A DNA stretch of 64,000 nucleotides from Sphingobium arseniciresistens (GTDB taxonomy: Bacteria; Pseudomonadota; Alphaproteobacteria; Sphingomonadales; Sphingomonadaceae). A model generated the notes under the pieces. That model was given only the letters and a program-made list of their open reading frames with translations, ran no database searches and had not been told where the DNA came from. This document shows positions 34,692 through 44,733 of the stretch, piece by piece. Position 1 is the first letter of the stretch. The number at the start of each line of letters is the position of its first letter. The DNA lies in NCBI GenBank assembly GCA_029167225.1, contig JARFNK010000014.1, positions 62,001 to 126,000 on the forward strand, read 5' to 3'. A program made the position numbers and the translations under genes.

Positions 34692-37002
34692 GGCGGCGCT
34701 CGCCCTGATGATCGTGACGGCATCTGGCGGAACGGCAAGGGCGATGCCTGTGCCGGCCCAGAGCCATGCGCCATCATCCGAGAGCCAGGGAAATGGCGAG
34801 AATGAGGACGCGGTGCTGCTGCTGGAGGTATCGATCAACGGCAAAGCAAGGCCCGGAACCTTCATGTTCGCCCGGCGCGGCGGGCGTTATCTTCTGCGCG
34901 TCGGCGATGTCCAAACGCTCCGCATCCTGCCTGCTTCGGCTCCGGCGATCGAGATCGACGGCGATAGCTATCAGCCGCTGAGTGCCATTGGGGTGTCCGC
35001 CTTCTCGCTGGATATGCGTCTCCAGCGAATGATGTTGACGCTGAAGGACGATGCGCTCGAAAGGACGGTGCTGGATGCCGCGCCGAGCGTGTCCGCTCCC
35101 GGCACCGGCGCCTTTGCCGCCTTCTTCAACTACGACCTGTCTGTCGAGCGCTCGAGCGGGACAAGGGCAGCGGCGTTCCTCGAAACCGGCATCTCCGACG
35201 ACTGGGGACTGATCGTGAACAGCGGTCTTGTGAGCGGCGGCATCTCGGGTGGTGGCGTGCGGCTCGACAGCTATTTCATGCGCGATGATCCGGTCCGCCT
35301 GACCCGTCTGGTCGTTGGCGACACGGTGACGGATGCGCGGTCCTGGACCCGGCAGGTGCGCTTTGGCGGCATCCGCTTCGGCACGGAGTTCGCACTACAA
35401 CCCGGCCTCATCACCTTTCCGACCCCCGATTTTGCCGGACAGGCGGCCGTCCCGTCCAATGTCGAGTTGCTGGTGAATGACAGCATGCGCTTTCGCGGCA
35501 CTGTGGATCAGGGGCCGTTCTCGATCGCGCAAGTGCCGGTGGTGACGGGCGCCGGGGACGTGACATTGGTGGTCAGGGACTCGCTGGGTGTCCAACGGCA
35601 GATCAGGACAAGCTATTACGTCAGCCCAAACCTGCTCCAGAAGGGGCGGGGCGCCTTTTCACTGGAAGCCGGCGCCGAGCGGCAGGATTATGGCCTGCGC
35701 AGCTTCGCCTATGGCCGCGCGTTCGTCGCCGGCTCCGGGCGCCATGGCGTCAGCAACGGTTTGACGCTGGAAAGCCGCGGGCAACTGGCAAAGGGTCTGC
35801 AGATGGCCGGCGCCGGCGCAAATCTGGTGATTGCGCCGGTCGGTGAGATCGGCCTTGCCGGTGCCGTTTCCCATGGAGAGACGGGGGCGGGAGGGCTCTA
35901 CCGCCTGTTCTTCAGCCGGGTTGCGCGAAACTGGAATGTCGGCGTCAGTTACCAGCGGGCCTCGCGCGGCTATCAGGAAATCGGGGTGAAACGCAGTGCG
36001 GAGCGGATTACGCGACAGGTGCAGGTCTCCGGCGGCTTCTCATTGGGCCGCAAGGGCAGTTTCGGGCTGATCTACAGCGATCTTGAATATGCCAGCCGGG
36101 ACCGTGCCCGCGTGACCACGGCCAATTACAGCGTTGGCATCAACCAGCGGCTGTACCTCAATCTGTTCGCCATCAGGGGGAAGTTCCAGGACGCGCGGTC
36201 ATCGACGACCGCCGGGCTCAGTCTCACCATTCCCTTGAAGAACAGCGCCAGCGCCTATGCCCAGGTCGACCGGAAAAATCGCTACGCCGAATATCGCCGC
36301 CCCGCGCCGCTAGATGGCGGTATCGGCTACCGTGTCGGTCTTGGAAACGGCCAAAGCGACCGGCAGCAGGCGGAACTTGAATGGCGCACGAGCTATGGCG
36401 AGTTCGATCTGCGGGCAGCGAGGCTGGGCGGCCGCATCGGGCTGCGGGGAACGGCAAGTGGTGGTGTCCTGCTGGCGGGAAGCGGCCTCTATCCGACCCG
36501 GCGCATCGAGGGCGGGCTGGGCATCGTCGAGGTGACGGGCCGCGAGAATGTCCGTATCTATCAGGAAAACCGTTTGGTCGCGAAAACCGACAGCCATGGC
36601 CGCGCCATCATTCCGGGGCTGCGCGCCTATGAGCGCAACAAGGTGAGTATTGCGCCGTCCGACCTGCCGCTGGACATGCAAATGTCGACGGATGCACTTG
36701 TCCTTGTGCCACGTTATCGTGGTGCGGCGCGGGCACGTTTCAGCGAGCAGCGGGAGCGCCCGGCCACCATCCTGCTGGTGCGGCGCGACGGTTCCCCTAT
36801 CGATGCAGGAACGCGTGTGAGCATGGGCGCGCAAGAGGGCTTTGTCGGCTATGATGGCGAACTGTTCCTGAAAAATATGCAGGAGGGCGCCGTGCTGAAC
36901 GTCGATGTGCCGGGTGAGGGATGCAAGGTCGTCTTGCCCGCATCGATGCCTGACGCCGTTTTGCCGCGTATCGGACCGCTGACATGTGCGGCAGGGGGTT
37001 GA
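34675..37002 (+). CDS. Fimbrial outer-membrane usher (CsuD-like)
   Basis: The 775-residue protein has an N-terminal usher domain (LEVSINGKARPGTFMFARRG, ~45-120), a long beta-barrel with alternating Gly/aromatic strands, a plug with L-L-V-N-D-S-M-R-F-R-G, and two C-terminal soluble domains (G-R-A-I-I-P-G-L and V-G-Y-D-G-E-L-F-L). Ushers are the pore that assembles and secretes the pilus fibre. The length fits the Csu class. A signal segment is present at the N-terminus. It overlaps the chaperone gene and is followed 4 bp later by the second subunit. Confidence 0.92.
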   Translation: MIAVHKAALALMIVTASGGTARAMPVPAQSHAPSSESQGNGENEDAVLLLEVSINGKARPGTFMFARRGGRYLLRVGDVQTLRILPASAPAIEIDGDSYQPLSAIGVSAFSLDMRLQRMMLTLKDDALERTVLDAAPSVSAPGTGAFAAFFNYDLSVERSSGTRAAAFLETGISDDWGLIVNSGLVSGGISGGGVRLDSYFMRDDPVRLTRLVVGDTVTDARSWTRQVRFGGIRFGTEFALQPGLITFPTPDFAGQAAVPSNVELLVNDSMRFRGTVDQGPFSIAQVPVVTGAGDVTLVVRDSLGVQRQIRTSYYVSPNLLQKGRGAFSLEAGAERQDYGLRSFAYGRAFVAGSGRHGVSNGLTLESRGQLAKGLQMAGAGANLVIAPVGEIGLAGAVSHGETGAGGLYRLFFSRVARNWNVGVSYQRASRGYQEIGVKRSAERITRQVQVSGGFSLGRKGSFGLIYSDLEYASRDRARVTTANYSVGINQRLYLNLFAIRGKFQDARSSTTAGLSLTIPLKNSASAYAQVDRKNRYAEYRRPAPLDGGIGYRVGLGNGQSDRQQAELEWRTSYGEFDLRAARLGGRIGLRGTASGGVLLAGSGLYPTRRIEGGLGIVEVTGRENVRIYQENRLVAKTDSHGRAIIPGLRAYERNKVSIAPSDLPLDMQMSTDALVLVPRYRGAARARFSEQRERPATILLVRRDGSPIDAGTRVSMGAQEGFVGYDGELFLKNMQEGAVLNVDVPGEGCKVVLPASMPDAVLPRIGPLTCAAGG

Positions 37003-37006
37003 GGTC

Positions 37007-37507
37007 ATGAAGGCTCGGACCGCATCCATGATCGGCAAAACGGGGCTCGCCCTTATGTTTCTGACGATGCCCGGCATGGCCGATGCCGCCTGCAGTCCAT
37101 TGTCGCTATGCTCCTGTACCGTGTCGGCCACGAGCGTCGCGTTCGGCAATGTGAATCCGGTGTCGCCCAGCAATGTCGATGCGACAGGCGATATTCGCGT
37201 CACCTGCACGCTGCTGCTGGCGCTGGCCGGTTCCTATACCATTGATCTGAGCAGCGGATCGTCGGCCAGCTACAATCCGCGGACGATGAAGAACGGCGCC
37301 TCCACGCTGCAATACAACCTTTATACCAACGCCGCGCGCAGTCAGGTGTGGGGCAATGGCACGGGCGGGTCGGTGGCCGTGACCAATAATTTTTCGGCGC
37401 TACTGGCCGTAGACCAGACGACCCCGGTATATGGCCGGATACCGGCAGGCCAGAATGTCCCGGCTGGCACCTATTCCGATACGATCGTGGTGACCGTGAC
37501 CTTCTGA
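37007..37507 (+). CDS. Spore coat U domain fimbrial subunit 2
   Basis: The 166-residue protein has a signal peptide ([15 protein letters not shown]) and an SCPU domain opening with [11 protein letters not shown] and closing with [23 protein letters not shown]. The extra cysteines near the N-terminus distinguish it from subunit 1 and suggest a tip protein such as CsuE. ATG at 37007 has a GAGG site; a GTG at 36986 inside the usher is less likely. Confidence 0.88.
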   Translation: MKARTASMIGKTGLALMFLTMPGMADAACSPLSLCSCTVSATSVAFGNVNPVSPSNVDATGDIRVTCTLLLALAGSYTIDLSSGSSASYNPRTMKNGASTLQYNLYTNAARSQVWGNGTGGSVAVTNNFSALLAVDQTTPVYGRIPAGQNVPAGTYSDTIVVTVTF

Positions 37508-37527
37508 AAGCGCGCCTCCCCGGGGCC

Positions 37528-37546
37528 GACCCAAGGTCCAATTGTG
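37528..37546 (+). promoter_or_regulatory. Quinoprotein regulon site 1 (aldehyde dehydrogenase)
   Basis: GACCCAAGGTCCAATTGTG, centred about 74 bp before the ALDH ATG. It matches the copies at 47321, 48739, 49813, 55535 and 56133. It probably binds the LuxR-type regulator encoded at 44734-45405. Confidence 0.7.
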
Positions 37547-37611
37547 TCACTGCGGGATTTCGCCATCCTGTGTCCCTGAATTCCGATTCCAAAATCGACC
37601 CAGGAGACAAG

Positions 37612-39135
37612 ATGATGCTGCAACAGGCGCTGCAGAAATTTGCCGGCCAGACCTTCATCCGCGACCGGTATGAAAATTACATCGGTGGCCAGTGGACGGC
37701 CCCCGCAAAGGGAGAATATTTCGACAATATCTCGCCCGTGACCGGTCAAGTCGTGTGCACCGTGGCGCGGGGTACGGCGGAAGACATCGAACTGGCGCTG
37801 GACGCCGCCCATGCCGCGAAGGACGCATGGGGCAAGATGTCATCGACAGAGCGATCCAACATCCTGCTCAGGATGGCCGACCGGATGGAGGCCAATCTTG
37901 ACCTGATCGCGCTCGCCGAGACGATCGACAATGGCAAGCCGATCCGCGAGACGACCCATGCCGACATCCCGCTCGCCATTGACCATTTCCGCTATTTCGC
38001 CGGCTGCGCCCGTGCGCAGGAAGGATCGATCAGCGAGATCGACCATGACACGATCGCCTATCATTTCCACGAACCGCTCGGCGTGGTCGGCCAGATCATC
38101 CCATGGAACTTCCCGATCCTGATGGCAGTGTGGAAGCTGGCGCCCGCGCTGGCGGCCGGCAACTGCATCGTGCTCAAGCCCGCCGAGCAGACGCCGATGT
38201 CGATACTGGTTCTGGCGGAGATCATCGGCGACCTGCTGCCGCCGGGCGTGCTCAACATCGTCAACGGCTTCGGCGTGGAGGCCGGCAAGCCGCTCGCCTC
38301 CAACAAGCGCATCAGCAAGATCGCGTTCACCGGCGAGACGACTACCGGCCGCCTCATCATGCAATATGCGTCCGAAAACCTCATCCCGGTTACGCTGGAA
38401 CTCGGCGGCAAGTCGCCCAACATCTTCTTCGCGGACGTGATGGACGCCGATGACGATTATTTCGACAAGTGCCTGGAAGGCTTCGCGATGTTCGCCCTCA
38501 ACCAGGGTGAAGTCTGCACCTGTCCCAGCCGGGCGCTGATCCAGGAATCGATCTACGAGAAGTTCATCGAGCGTGCCATCGCCCGCGTGAAGGCGATCAA
38601 GCAGGGCAGTCCGCTCGATCCCTCGACGATGATCGGCGCGCAGGCATCCAACGACCAGTTGGAGAAGATCCTCTCCTATATCGCCATCGGCAGGGATGAA
38701 GGCGCCGAAGTGCTGACCGGCGGCGACCGTGCCGTGCATGAGGGCGAACTGGGTGAGGGCTATTATGTGACGCCGACCGTGCTCAAGGGGCACAACAGGA
38801 TGCGGATCTTCCAGGAGGAAATCTTTGGCCCTGTGCTGGCGGTGACGACCTTCAAGGACGAGGCCGAGGCGCTCGCGATCGCCAACGACACGCTCTACGG
38901 CCTTGGCGCTGGCGTATGGACCCGGGATGGCGCCCGCGCCTATCGCATGGGGCGCGGCATTCAGGCTGGCCGCGTGTGGACCAACTGCTACCATGCCTAT
39001 CCCGCACACGCCGCCTTCGGCGGTTACAAGCAGTCGGGCATTGGCCGTGAAAACCACAAGATGATGCTCGATCATTACCAGCAGACCAAGAACCTGCTGG
39101 TCAGCTACAGCCCCAAGGCGCTCGGCTTCTTCTGA
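37612..39135 (+). CDS. NAD-dependent aldehyde dehydrogenase (ExaC/AldB-like)
   Basis: The 507-residue enzyme oxidises aldehydes such as acetaldehyde to acids with NAD(P)+. The signatures are W-N-F-P near 160, the catalytic base in E-L-G-G-K-S-P near 263, and the nucleophile Cys302 in G-E-V-C-T-C-P-S-R. The doubled cysteine C-x-C is typical of the ExaC branch paired with quinoprotein ethanol oxidation. AGGAG precedes ATG at 37612; 37615 is equally possible. It starts a run with the DUF779 gene. With the PQQ dehydrogenase downstream it completes alcohol-to-acid conversion: the first step is periplasmic and this one cytoplasmic. Confidence 0.95.
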   Translation: MMLQQALQKFAGQTFIRDRYENYIGGQWTAPAKGEYFDNISPVTGQVVCTVARGTAEDIELALDAAHAAKDAWGKMSSTERSNILLRMADRMEANLDLIALAETIDNGKPIRETTHADIPLAIDHFRYFAGCARAQEGSISEIDHDTIAYHFHEPLGVVGQIIPWNFPILMAVWKLAPALAAGNCIVLKPAEQTPMSILVLAEIIGDLLPPGVLNIVNGFGVEAGKPLASNKRISKIAFTGETTTGRLIMQYASENLIPVTLELGGKSPNIFFADVMDADDDYFDKCLEGFAMFALNQGEVCTCPSRALIQESIYEKFIERAIARVKAIKQGSPLDPSTMIGAQASNDQLEKILSYIAIGRDEGAEVLTGGDRAVHEGELGEGYYVTPTVLKGHNRMRIFQEEIFGPVLAVTTFKDEAEALAIANDTLYGLGAGVWTRDGARAYRMGRGIQAGRVWTNCYHAYPAHAAFGGYKQSGIGRENHKMMLDHYQQTKNLLVSYSPKALGFF

Positions 39136-39244
39136 GGGCCCGGATGATGTGACAGGTGCGCGCACGTTTCGCCCCTCTCCACGGCGCGCACTGATGGCGG
39201 GCATCTGCGGATGCCCGCCCCCTTCTCCTTCAAGGAGACTGGCG

Positions 39245-39637
39245 ATGAATGCCCTTCCTCCGCGCATCCTCTCCACGCCGGAGGCCGATGCGCTGATCGC
39301 CCGGCTGACGGCGCGGCATGGCCTGCTGATGTTCCATCAGTCCGGCGGCTGCTGCGATGGGTCGGCGCCGATGTGCTTCCCGCGCGGGGAGTTCAAGGTC
39401 GGCGCTCAGGATGTGCTGCTGGGAATGATCGCGGGCGATGTACCGGTCTGGATCGGCGCGGCGCAATTCACATATTGGCGCCATACGCAGGTGACGATCG
39501 ACGTCGTGCCGGGCCGCGGCGCGGGCATGTCGCTGGAAAGCCCCGAAGGCGTGCGCTTCATCGTCCGCTCGCGGATCTTCTCCGATGACGAGGCGGCGGT
39601 GCTGGAGGCGGCGGGAGAGCCGCCCAGGGGCGGCTGA
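39245..39637 (+). CDS. DUF779 protein, partner of aldehyde dehydrogenase
   Basis: The 130-residue protein has the DUF779 core H-Q-S-G-G-C-C-D-G-S-A-P-M-C near residue 32 and a hydrophobic strand pattern. DUF779 genes are regularly found next to ExaC-type aldehyde dehydrogenases. The conserved cysteines and histidine suggest metal or redox binding, but no activity is established that I know of. ATG at 39245 has AAGGAG eight bases upstream; the in-frame extension to 39149 is leader. Confidence 0.88.
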   Translation: MNALPPRILSTPEADALIARLTARHGLLMFHQSGGCCDGSAPMCFPRGEFKVGAQDVLLGMIAGDVPVWIGAAQFTYWRHTQVTIDVVPGRGAGMSLESPEGVRFIVRSRIFSDDEAAVLEAAGEPPRGG

Positions 39638-39646
39638 CGCGGCACA

Positions 39647-40945
39647 ATGACGAACCTTCGTTTCACCGAACATCCGCTGCGTTCCCAGGTGGTGAGCGAG
39701 ATGCAGTTGCGCCGCGAGCCGGCCTTTTCCGTGCCGGCGCTGATCGTGCAGATGGTCCGTTTGCTTGATCCGGCGCAGAGGGAGGCCGAAGCAGAAGTGC
39801 TGGTCGCGATGCCCGGCAATCAGCGGCAGTGCGAGCAGCCGCGCCACCGTGAGGGGCAGGTCAGCGATGACATAAGGCTCTTCTGGGAGCGGCATAGCGA
39901 GGCGAGCACCGCGACTGTGGTGCTGACCGGCGCGGCGGCGACCCACTGGCACATGTGGGATGATCCCGCTGCGCGTGTAGCGCTGGATTGGGCGGAAGCA
40001 CTACCGGGCGCAGTGATCCGGGCGGTTCGGCTGACGATCTTGGCGGATGAAACGCAGGCTCAGGATGCCGTGGATGGCGCCGGCTTTCTGCCGGCCCAAC
40101 TGGTCAGCTGTCATGTCTGTGGAGGCGCCCGGATATGGTCCGATTTCCGTATCCATGATGACGGCTATGGCCGCATGGTGGTCGCCGCCAACGGCCTGTT
40201 GCCCGGCGATCTGGCCCGCTGCGTCCAGAGGCTGCAGGAACTGGGCAACTATCGCAACCTCGCGCTGCTGGGACTGCCACCTGCGCGGGACGCCTGGGGC
40301 GAATTGGACCGGCTGGAGGTCGCGCTGGAGGATGCGGGACAGGCCCTTGCCATCGGCCAGGCACGAGACGACGCGCTGCTCGGCCTGTTGACGCGCTTGT
40401 CGGCCGAGCTGCTTTCGATCGACAGCGGCTGCGCCTATCGGATGAGCGCCACCGTCGCCTATAGCCGGATCGTGGCGAGCCGTCTGGCGGAGCTGGACGT
40501 GGCGCCGATCGCCGGGCATGCCTCGCTTGCCGATTTTACCGAGCGGCGGCTGTGGCCCGCCGTCCGCACATGCGCCGCGCTGACCGATCGGCTGGCGCTG
40601 CTGAGCGGTCGCGCCGCGCAGTTCACGGCGCTGCTGCGCACGCGCATCGAAACCCATATCGAGAACCAGAACGGTCGCCTGCTGACGTCCATGGATCGCA
40701 GCGCCCGGATGCAGCTGCAGCTTCAGCAATTGGTCGAGGGGCTCTCAACAGTTGCCGTGAGCTATTATGCGCTGGGGCTACTCTCCTATCCGCTCAAGGC
40801 CGCCGAAAAGCACTGGCCCGGCCTGTCCGCCACCCTGCTCCTGGGGCTGGCGATGCCGCTAGTCGCCTTTACCGTCTTCCATCTGATCCATGGCGCCAAA
40901 AGGCAGCTGGTTTCGGGTGACAACCCTGCCGATCCCGGTGCATGA
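39647..40945 (+). CDS. DUF3422 membrane protein
   Basis: The 432-residue protein opens with F-T-E-H-P-L-R-S-Q-V-V-S-E, the start typical of DUF3422, and has a long helical middle and two predicted membrane helices near the C-terminus (~375-420: V-A-V-S-Y-Y-A-L-G-L-L-S-Y-P and L-L-L-G-L-A-M-P-L). The function of the family is unknown; members often accompany alcohol or aldehyde oxidation genes. It lies 9 bp after the DUF779 gene and before the FIST sensor. Confidence 0.78.
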   Translation: MTNLRFTEHPLRSQVVSEMQLRREPAFSVPALIVQMVRLLDPAQREAEAEVLVAMPGNQRQCEQPRHREGQVSDDIRLFWERHSEASTATVVLTGAAATHWHMWDDPAARVALDWAEALPGAVIRAVRLTILADETQAQDAVDGAGFLPAQLVSCHVCGGARIWSDFRIHDDGYGRMVVAANGLLPGDLARCVQRLQELGNYRNLALLGLPPARDAWGELDRLEVALEDAGQALAIGQARDDALLGLLTRLSAELLSIDSGCAYRMSATVAYSRIVASRLAELDVAPIAGHASLADFTERRLWPAVRTCAALTDRLALLSGRAAQFTALLRTRIETHIENQNGRLLTSMDRSARMQLQLQQLVEGLSTVAVSYYALGLLSYPLKAAEKHWPGLSATLLLGLAMPLVAFTVFHLIHGAKRQLVSGDNPADPGA

Positions 40946-40980
40946 TATTGCCATAAAGCATAAGCACGAGGGGCAATGGG

Positions 40981-42138
40981 ATGAGGGCAATGACGGCGCA
41001 AGGCGTACAGGCGGGGATAGGCTTTGCATCCTCCCATGCCGACGACCCGTTCGAGGCGATGGCAGCGCTGGTCGAGACGCTAGGCGATGAGCCCCTTGCC
41101 GGTGCCGTGATCTTCTGTTCGCATCGCCATGACCGGGATCGGCTGGCGCGGGCGATCAATCGTCATAGCGAAGGCACGACCGTCATCGGCTGCACCAGCT
41201 CCGGGGAACTGACCGACTCAGGCTATGACCGTGACAGCCTGACGATCATCGGCTTCCCAGCCGATAGCTTCTGCATGACGTCGCATTGCTTCGACGACAT
41301 CGACCATTTCGATCCGGTGGCCGCGCGGGAGCAGGTCCGCGCATTAGCGGCGCGGGCCGACCGGGACAGCCGGGCGCTGGGCGAGGGCGTCAATCATGTG
41401 GCGCTTTTCCTGGTCGATGGCCTCTCGCACCGCGAGGAATTGCTGACCATGACGATCCAGGACGCACTGGGCGACATCCCGCTAATCGGCGGTTCGTCGG
41501 GAGATGACCTCGCCTTTCGCCAGACCGCAATATTCGACGGCGGGCGCTTTCACGCGCGGGCTGCCGTGGTCGCCATATTGTCCACCACGCGGGCAATGCA
41601 TGTGTTCAAGGCGCAGCATTATCGGCCGGGCGAACGCAAGATGGTGATTACCGGGGCAGTCCCGCATGAGCGCATCGTGACCGAGATCAATGCAGAGCCA
41701 GCCGCCGCCGAATATCTCCGTCTGGCGGGTCATGCAGGCGAGGAACTGGGCATGGAATTTTTTGGCGCGCACCCGCCGATGGTGCGGGCGGGCGGCGAAT
41801 ATCATGTGCGCTCCATTCAGAGCGCCAATCCCGATGGCAGCCTGACCTTCTATTGCGCGATCGACGAGGGCATCGTGCTGACCATCGGCGAGCCGGTGGA
41901 CCGGATCGCGGGCATGGAGGTGCTGTTTCAGGATATCCATGCACATGTCGGCGATGTCGACCGGATCATCGCGTTCGATTGTGTGCTGAACCGCATCGAT
42001 GCCGAGCAGCGGCAGATTTCGCGCGACGTTTCCGCGCTTTATGCCCGCCACCGGGTGATCGGCTTCAACACCTATGGCGAGCAATATCATGCGCTGCACG
42101 TCAATCAGACCTTCAGCGGCCTCGCAATCGGCAAATGA
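40981..42138 (+). CDS. FIST-domain sensor protein (NosP-like)
   Basis: The 385-residue protein has an N-terminal FIST domain (G-C-T-S-S-G-E-L-T near 79; L-F-L-V-D-G-L near 143; I-G-G-S-S-G-D-D near 171) and a FIST C domain (Y-H-V-R-S-I-Q near 280; D-C-V-L-N-R near 340). FIST proteins act as signal input modules; NosP members bind haem and nitric oxide and control a partner hybrid kinase. Here the next gene is such a kinase with an ATGA overlap, the same arrangement as PA1975/PA1976 in Pseudomonas aeruginosa. Whether this copy binds NO is inference. Confidence 0.86.
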   Translation: MRAMTAQGVQAGIGFASSHADDPFEAMAALVETLGDEPLAGAVIFCSHRHDRDRLARAINRHSEGTTVIGCTSSGELTDSGYDRDSLTIIGFPADSFCMTSHCFDDIDHFDPVAAREQVRALAARADRDSRALGEGVNHVALFLVDGLSHREELLTMTIQDALGDIPLIGGSSGDDLAFRQTAIFDGGRFHARAAVVAILSTTRAMHVFKAQHYRPGERKMVITGAVPHERIVTEINAEPAAAEYLRLAGHAGEELGMEFFGAHPPMVRAGGEYHVRSIQSANPDGSLTFYCAIDEGIVLTIGEPVDRIAGMEVLFQDIHAHVGDVDRIIAFDCVLNRIDAEQRQISRDVSALYARHRVIGFNTYGEQYHALHVNQTFSGLAIGK

Positions 42139-44384
42139 GCGATATGCGCGCCTCCCTCGATCCTGACACGGAGGTCGAAGAGCTGCGCGAGGAGGTGCGC
42201 AAGCTGCGCAAGATCAACAGCGCGCTGATGGACCGGGTCGAGCGGTCGAGCGACATGTCCGCCAATGCCTTTTCGATGTTCGAGACGGCGATCTCGCTGG
42301 AGGCGAAGGTGCGGGACCGCACCATGCAGCTGGAGGACGCGCTGGGACGGCTGGCCAAGGCCAATGCCGATCTGGGCGAGGCCCATGCCCATGCCGACGC
42401 CGCGCGCATGCGCCTGCGCGACGCGATCGAGTCGATCAACGAGGGCTTCGTGCTGTTCGATGCGGAGGACCGGCTGGTCCTCTATAACGAAGCCTATCTG
42501 GGTTTCTGGCCGCAGGTGGCCGGGCATCTGAACGAAGGGCTGACCTTCAACGAGATCGCCCGCATCGCGGCTCACAGCCAGAGCCCCGCAGGCGCACAGG
42601 TCGCGCCGGATCGCTGGGTTTCCGACCGGCTCGCCCGGCATGGCATTGCCGATGGTGGGCAGGTCCAGCGGCTTGCCGATGGCCGCTGGATACAGATCAA
42701 CGAACTGCGTACCAGCGAAGGCGGGATCGTCGGCATCTATACCGACATCACGGAGGCGAAAGCGGAGGACGCCCGCGCCCGTGCGCTTGAGCTGGCGGAA
42801 CGCAATGTCGTGCTGCAGGCGACGCTGGACAATTTGTCGGAGGGCGTGTGCGTATTCGACGGCGCGGGACAGCTTGCAGCGTGGAACGACGCGCTGCGGC
42901 GGCTGCTCGCCCTGCCCGAGAATTTCGCGAGCGCGTTCGCAAGCCATGCGGAGCTGCTGCGCTGGTGCCGCGAGAGATTAGGGCTGGACGATGGGGGCTG
43001 CCTGGACTGGCGTGGCGGCGACGTCGGCAATCCGCCAGTCGCGCGCCTGTGCGCGACGGGCGAGCGTCATTTTGAAATCCGCAGCAACAGCATGGCTGGC
43101 GGCGGGCAGGTCTTCGGTTTCACTGACGTCACCGACATGCTGCACGCGCAGGCGGGCTTGCAGGAAACGGCCGAGACGCTGGAGCGCCGGGTATCGGAGC
43201 GAACCGGTGAACTGGTCGAACTCAACAGCAAGCTGGAGGGCGAGGTTGCCGAGCGCCGGGCGGTTGAGGCGGCGCTGATGGATGCGAAGATCGCGGCAGA
43301 AAAGGCGAACCTGTCGAAGACCAGCTTTCTGGCGGCGGCGAGCCATGACCTGCTGCAACCCCTTAACGCCGCGCGGCTGTTCGTCGCGGCGCTCGGTGAC
43401 CGGCGGCTGGCGCTGCCGACCCGCGCGCTGGTCAACCAGACGTCCACGGCGCTGGACTCGGTAGAGGATCTTCTGGAGGCGCTGCTGGAAATCTCCCGGC
43501 TCGATGCGGGAGCGATCCAGCCGGAAACAGGGCATATCCGCATCGACCGGCTGCTGCAAACCCTTGCGGTCGAATTCGCGCCGATGGCAAGATCGGCGGG
43601 CCTCGGCTTTCGGATCGCGGCCGAACCGCTGTGGGTCGAGACAGACGTGCGACTGCTGCGCCGGATCCTCCAGAATTTCATCTCGAACGCGATCCGCTAT
43701 ACGCCTCGCGGGGCGGTCGATGTTGACTGCACGGCAGAGGGGGATGCCGTCAGGATCAGCGTCACCGATACCGGGCCCGGCATCGCGGCGGACAAACAGG
43801 CGCTGATTTTCGAGGAGTTCAGACGGCTCGATACCCGCAGCCAGGGCAAGGGGCTCGGCCTGGCCATCGTCAAGCGCGCGAGCGAGATGCTGGGGCATCC
43901 CGTCACGCTTCGGTCCGCGCCGGGCGAGGGGGCGACCTTCACGATCAGCCTGCCGATGGGCCAGGAGCAGCGGGACGAGGAGCAGGATCGCAGCCGTCCG
44001 TTAAGGGATCGCTCGATGCGCAACCTGTCGGTGCTGGTGGTGGACAATGAGCGGCAGATCCAGTCGGGCATGCGGACATTGCTGGCCGGCTGGGGCTGCA
44101 CGGTCGCGACGGCCGACGGTTTCCAGAAGGCTGAGGCACTTTTCCCCGATGGTACGCGGCCGGACATCATCCTGGTCGACTATCATCTGAAGGATGGCGA
44201 GACCGGTGATACGGTGATCGCGCGGCTGCACGCATATTTCGGCGTGAAGGTGCCGGCGGTGATTATCTCGGCAGATCGCGGCGAGGCGTTGAAGACGCAG
44301 TTGGCCGCCACCGGCACGCCGCTGCTGAACAAGCCGGTCAAGCCTGCACAGCTGCGCGCATTGCTGCGGACGATGATGGACTGA
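42135..44384 (+). CDS. Hybrid sensor histidine kinase (NahK/ErcS'-like)
   Basis: The 749-residue protein is soluble. An N-terminal coiled coil (~10-90) is followed by PAS 1 (~95-205), PAS 2 (~225-335), a second coiled coil, HisKA with phospho-acceptor His404 in A-A-S-H-D-L-L-Q-P-L-N, and HATPase_c with N-F-I-S-N-A-I-R-Y, D-T-G-P-G-I and G-K-G-L-G-L. A C-terminal receiver follows with phospho-Asp682 in L-V-D-Y-H. This matches the NahK/ErcS' type of kinase. ATG overlaps the FIST stop at 42135-42138. It is likely the input to the LuxR-type response regulator at 44734-45405, with FIST as partner. Confidence 0.92.
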   Translation: MSDMRASLDPDTEVEELREEVRKLRKINSALMDRVERSSDMSANAFSMFETAISLEAKVRDRTMQLEDALGRLAKANADLGEAHAHADAARMRLRDAIESINEGFVLFDAEDRLVLYNEAYLGFWPQVAGHLNEGLTFNEIARIAAHSQSPAGAQVAPDRWVSDRLARHGIADGGQVQRLADGRWIQINELRTSEGGIVGIYTDITEAKAEDARARALELAERNVVLQATLDNLSEGVCVFDGAGQLAAWNDALRRLLALPENFASAFASHAELLRWCRERLGLDDGGCLDWRGGDVGNPPVARLCATGERHFEIRSNSMAGGGQVFGFTDVTDMLHAQAGLQETAETLERRVSERTGELVELNSKLEGEVAERRAVEAALMDAKIAAEKANLSKTSFLAAASHDLLQPLNAARLFVAALGDRRLALPTRALVNQTSTALDSVEDLLEALLEISRLDAGAIQPETGHIRIDRLLQTLAVEFAPMARSAGLGFRIAAEPLWVETDVRLLRRILQNFISNAIRYTPRGAVDVDCTAEGDAVRISVTDTGPGIAADKQALIFEEFRRLDTRSQGKGLGLAIVKRASEMLGHPVTLRSAPGEGATFTISLPMGQEQRDEEQDRSRPLRDRSMRNLSVLVVDNERQIQSGMRTLLAGWGCTVATADGFQKAEALFPDGTRPDIILVDYHLKDGETGDTVIARLHAYFGVKVPAVIISADRGEALKTQLAATGTPLLNKPVKPAQLRALLRTMMD

Positions 44385-44505
44385 GGGTGAGGGGCGAGGG
44401 GATCTCGCCTTAAATTCGCTTGAAAGGGGGAAAAGTGATCCCCATGAACGGCTAGGCGGCGTAGGCAAATTCCGTGTTGTCGCTAACCATCAAGAAGGGT
44501 TTCAC

Positions 44506-44628
44506 ACTCCGTTCGTCCTGTTGAAACGAGGCACCTGTCTTATTTCAATGTCGAAGGGCTGCACTTTTCTTCTCCGTCACGCCCGAAAAGGAAGTACGGT
44601 TCTTCGACAAGCTCGGGACGAACGGAGT
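44506..44628. repeat. 123-bp palindrome-ended intergenic repeat
   Basis: ACTCCGTTCGTCC at 44506-44518 is the exact inverse of GGACGAACGGAGT at 44616-44628. The right end also holds CTTCGACAAGCTCGGGACGAAC, close to REP-like intergenic repeats frequent in sphingomonads. The internal sequence is not coding. It probably is a MITE- or REP-type element in the gap of about 350 bp between the kinase and the response regulator (44385-44733). Confidence 0.65.
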
Positions 44629-44733
44629 ATTGTCACTTTTCTTTGATCGCTATCGATAGAACTGAATTTGTCTCAAGTTGCCTAGATGCTCCGGCGAAGG
44701 CTCACGCCGGCATCTTCATTGGCTATGCGCCTA

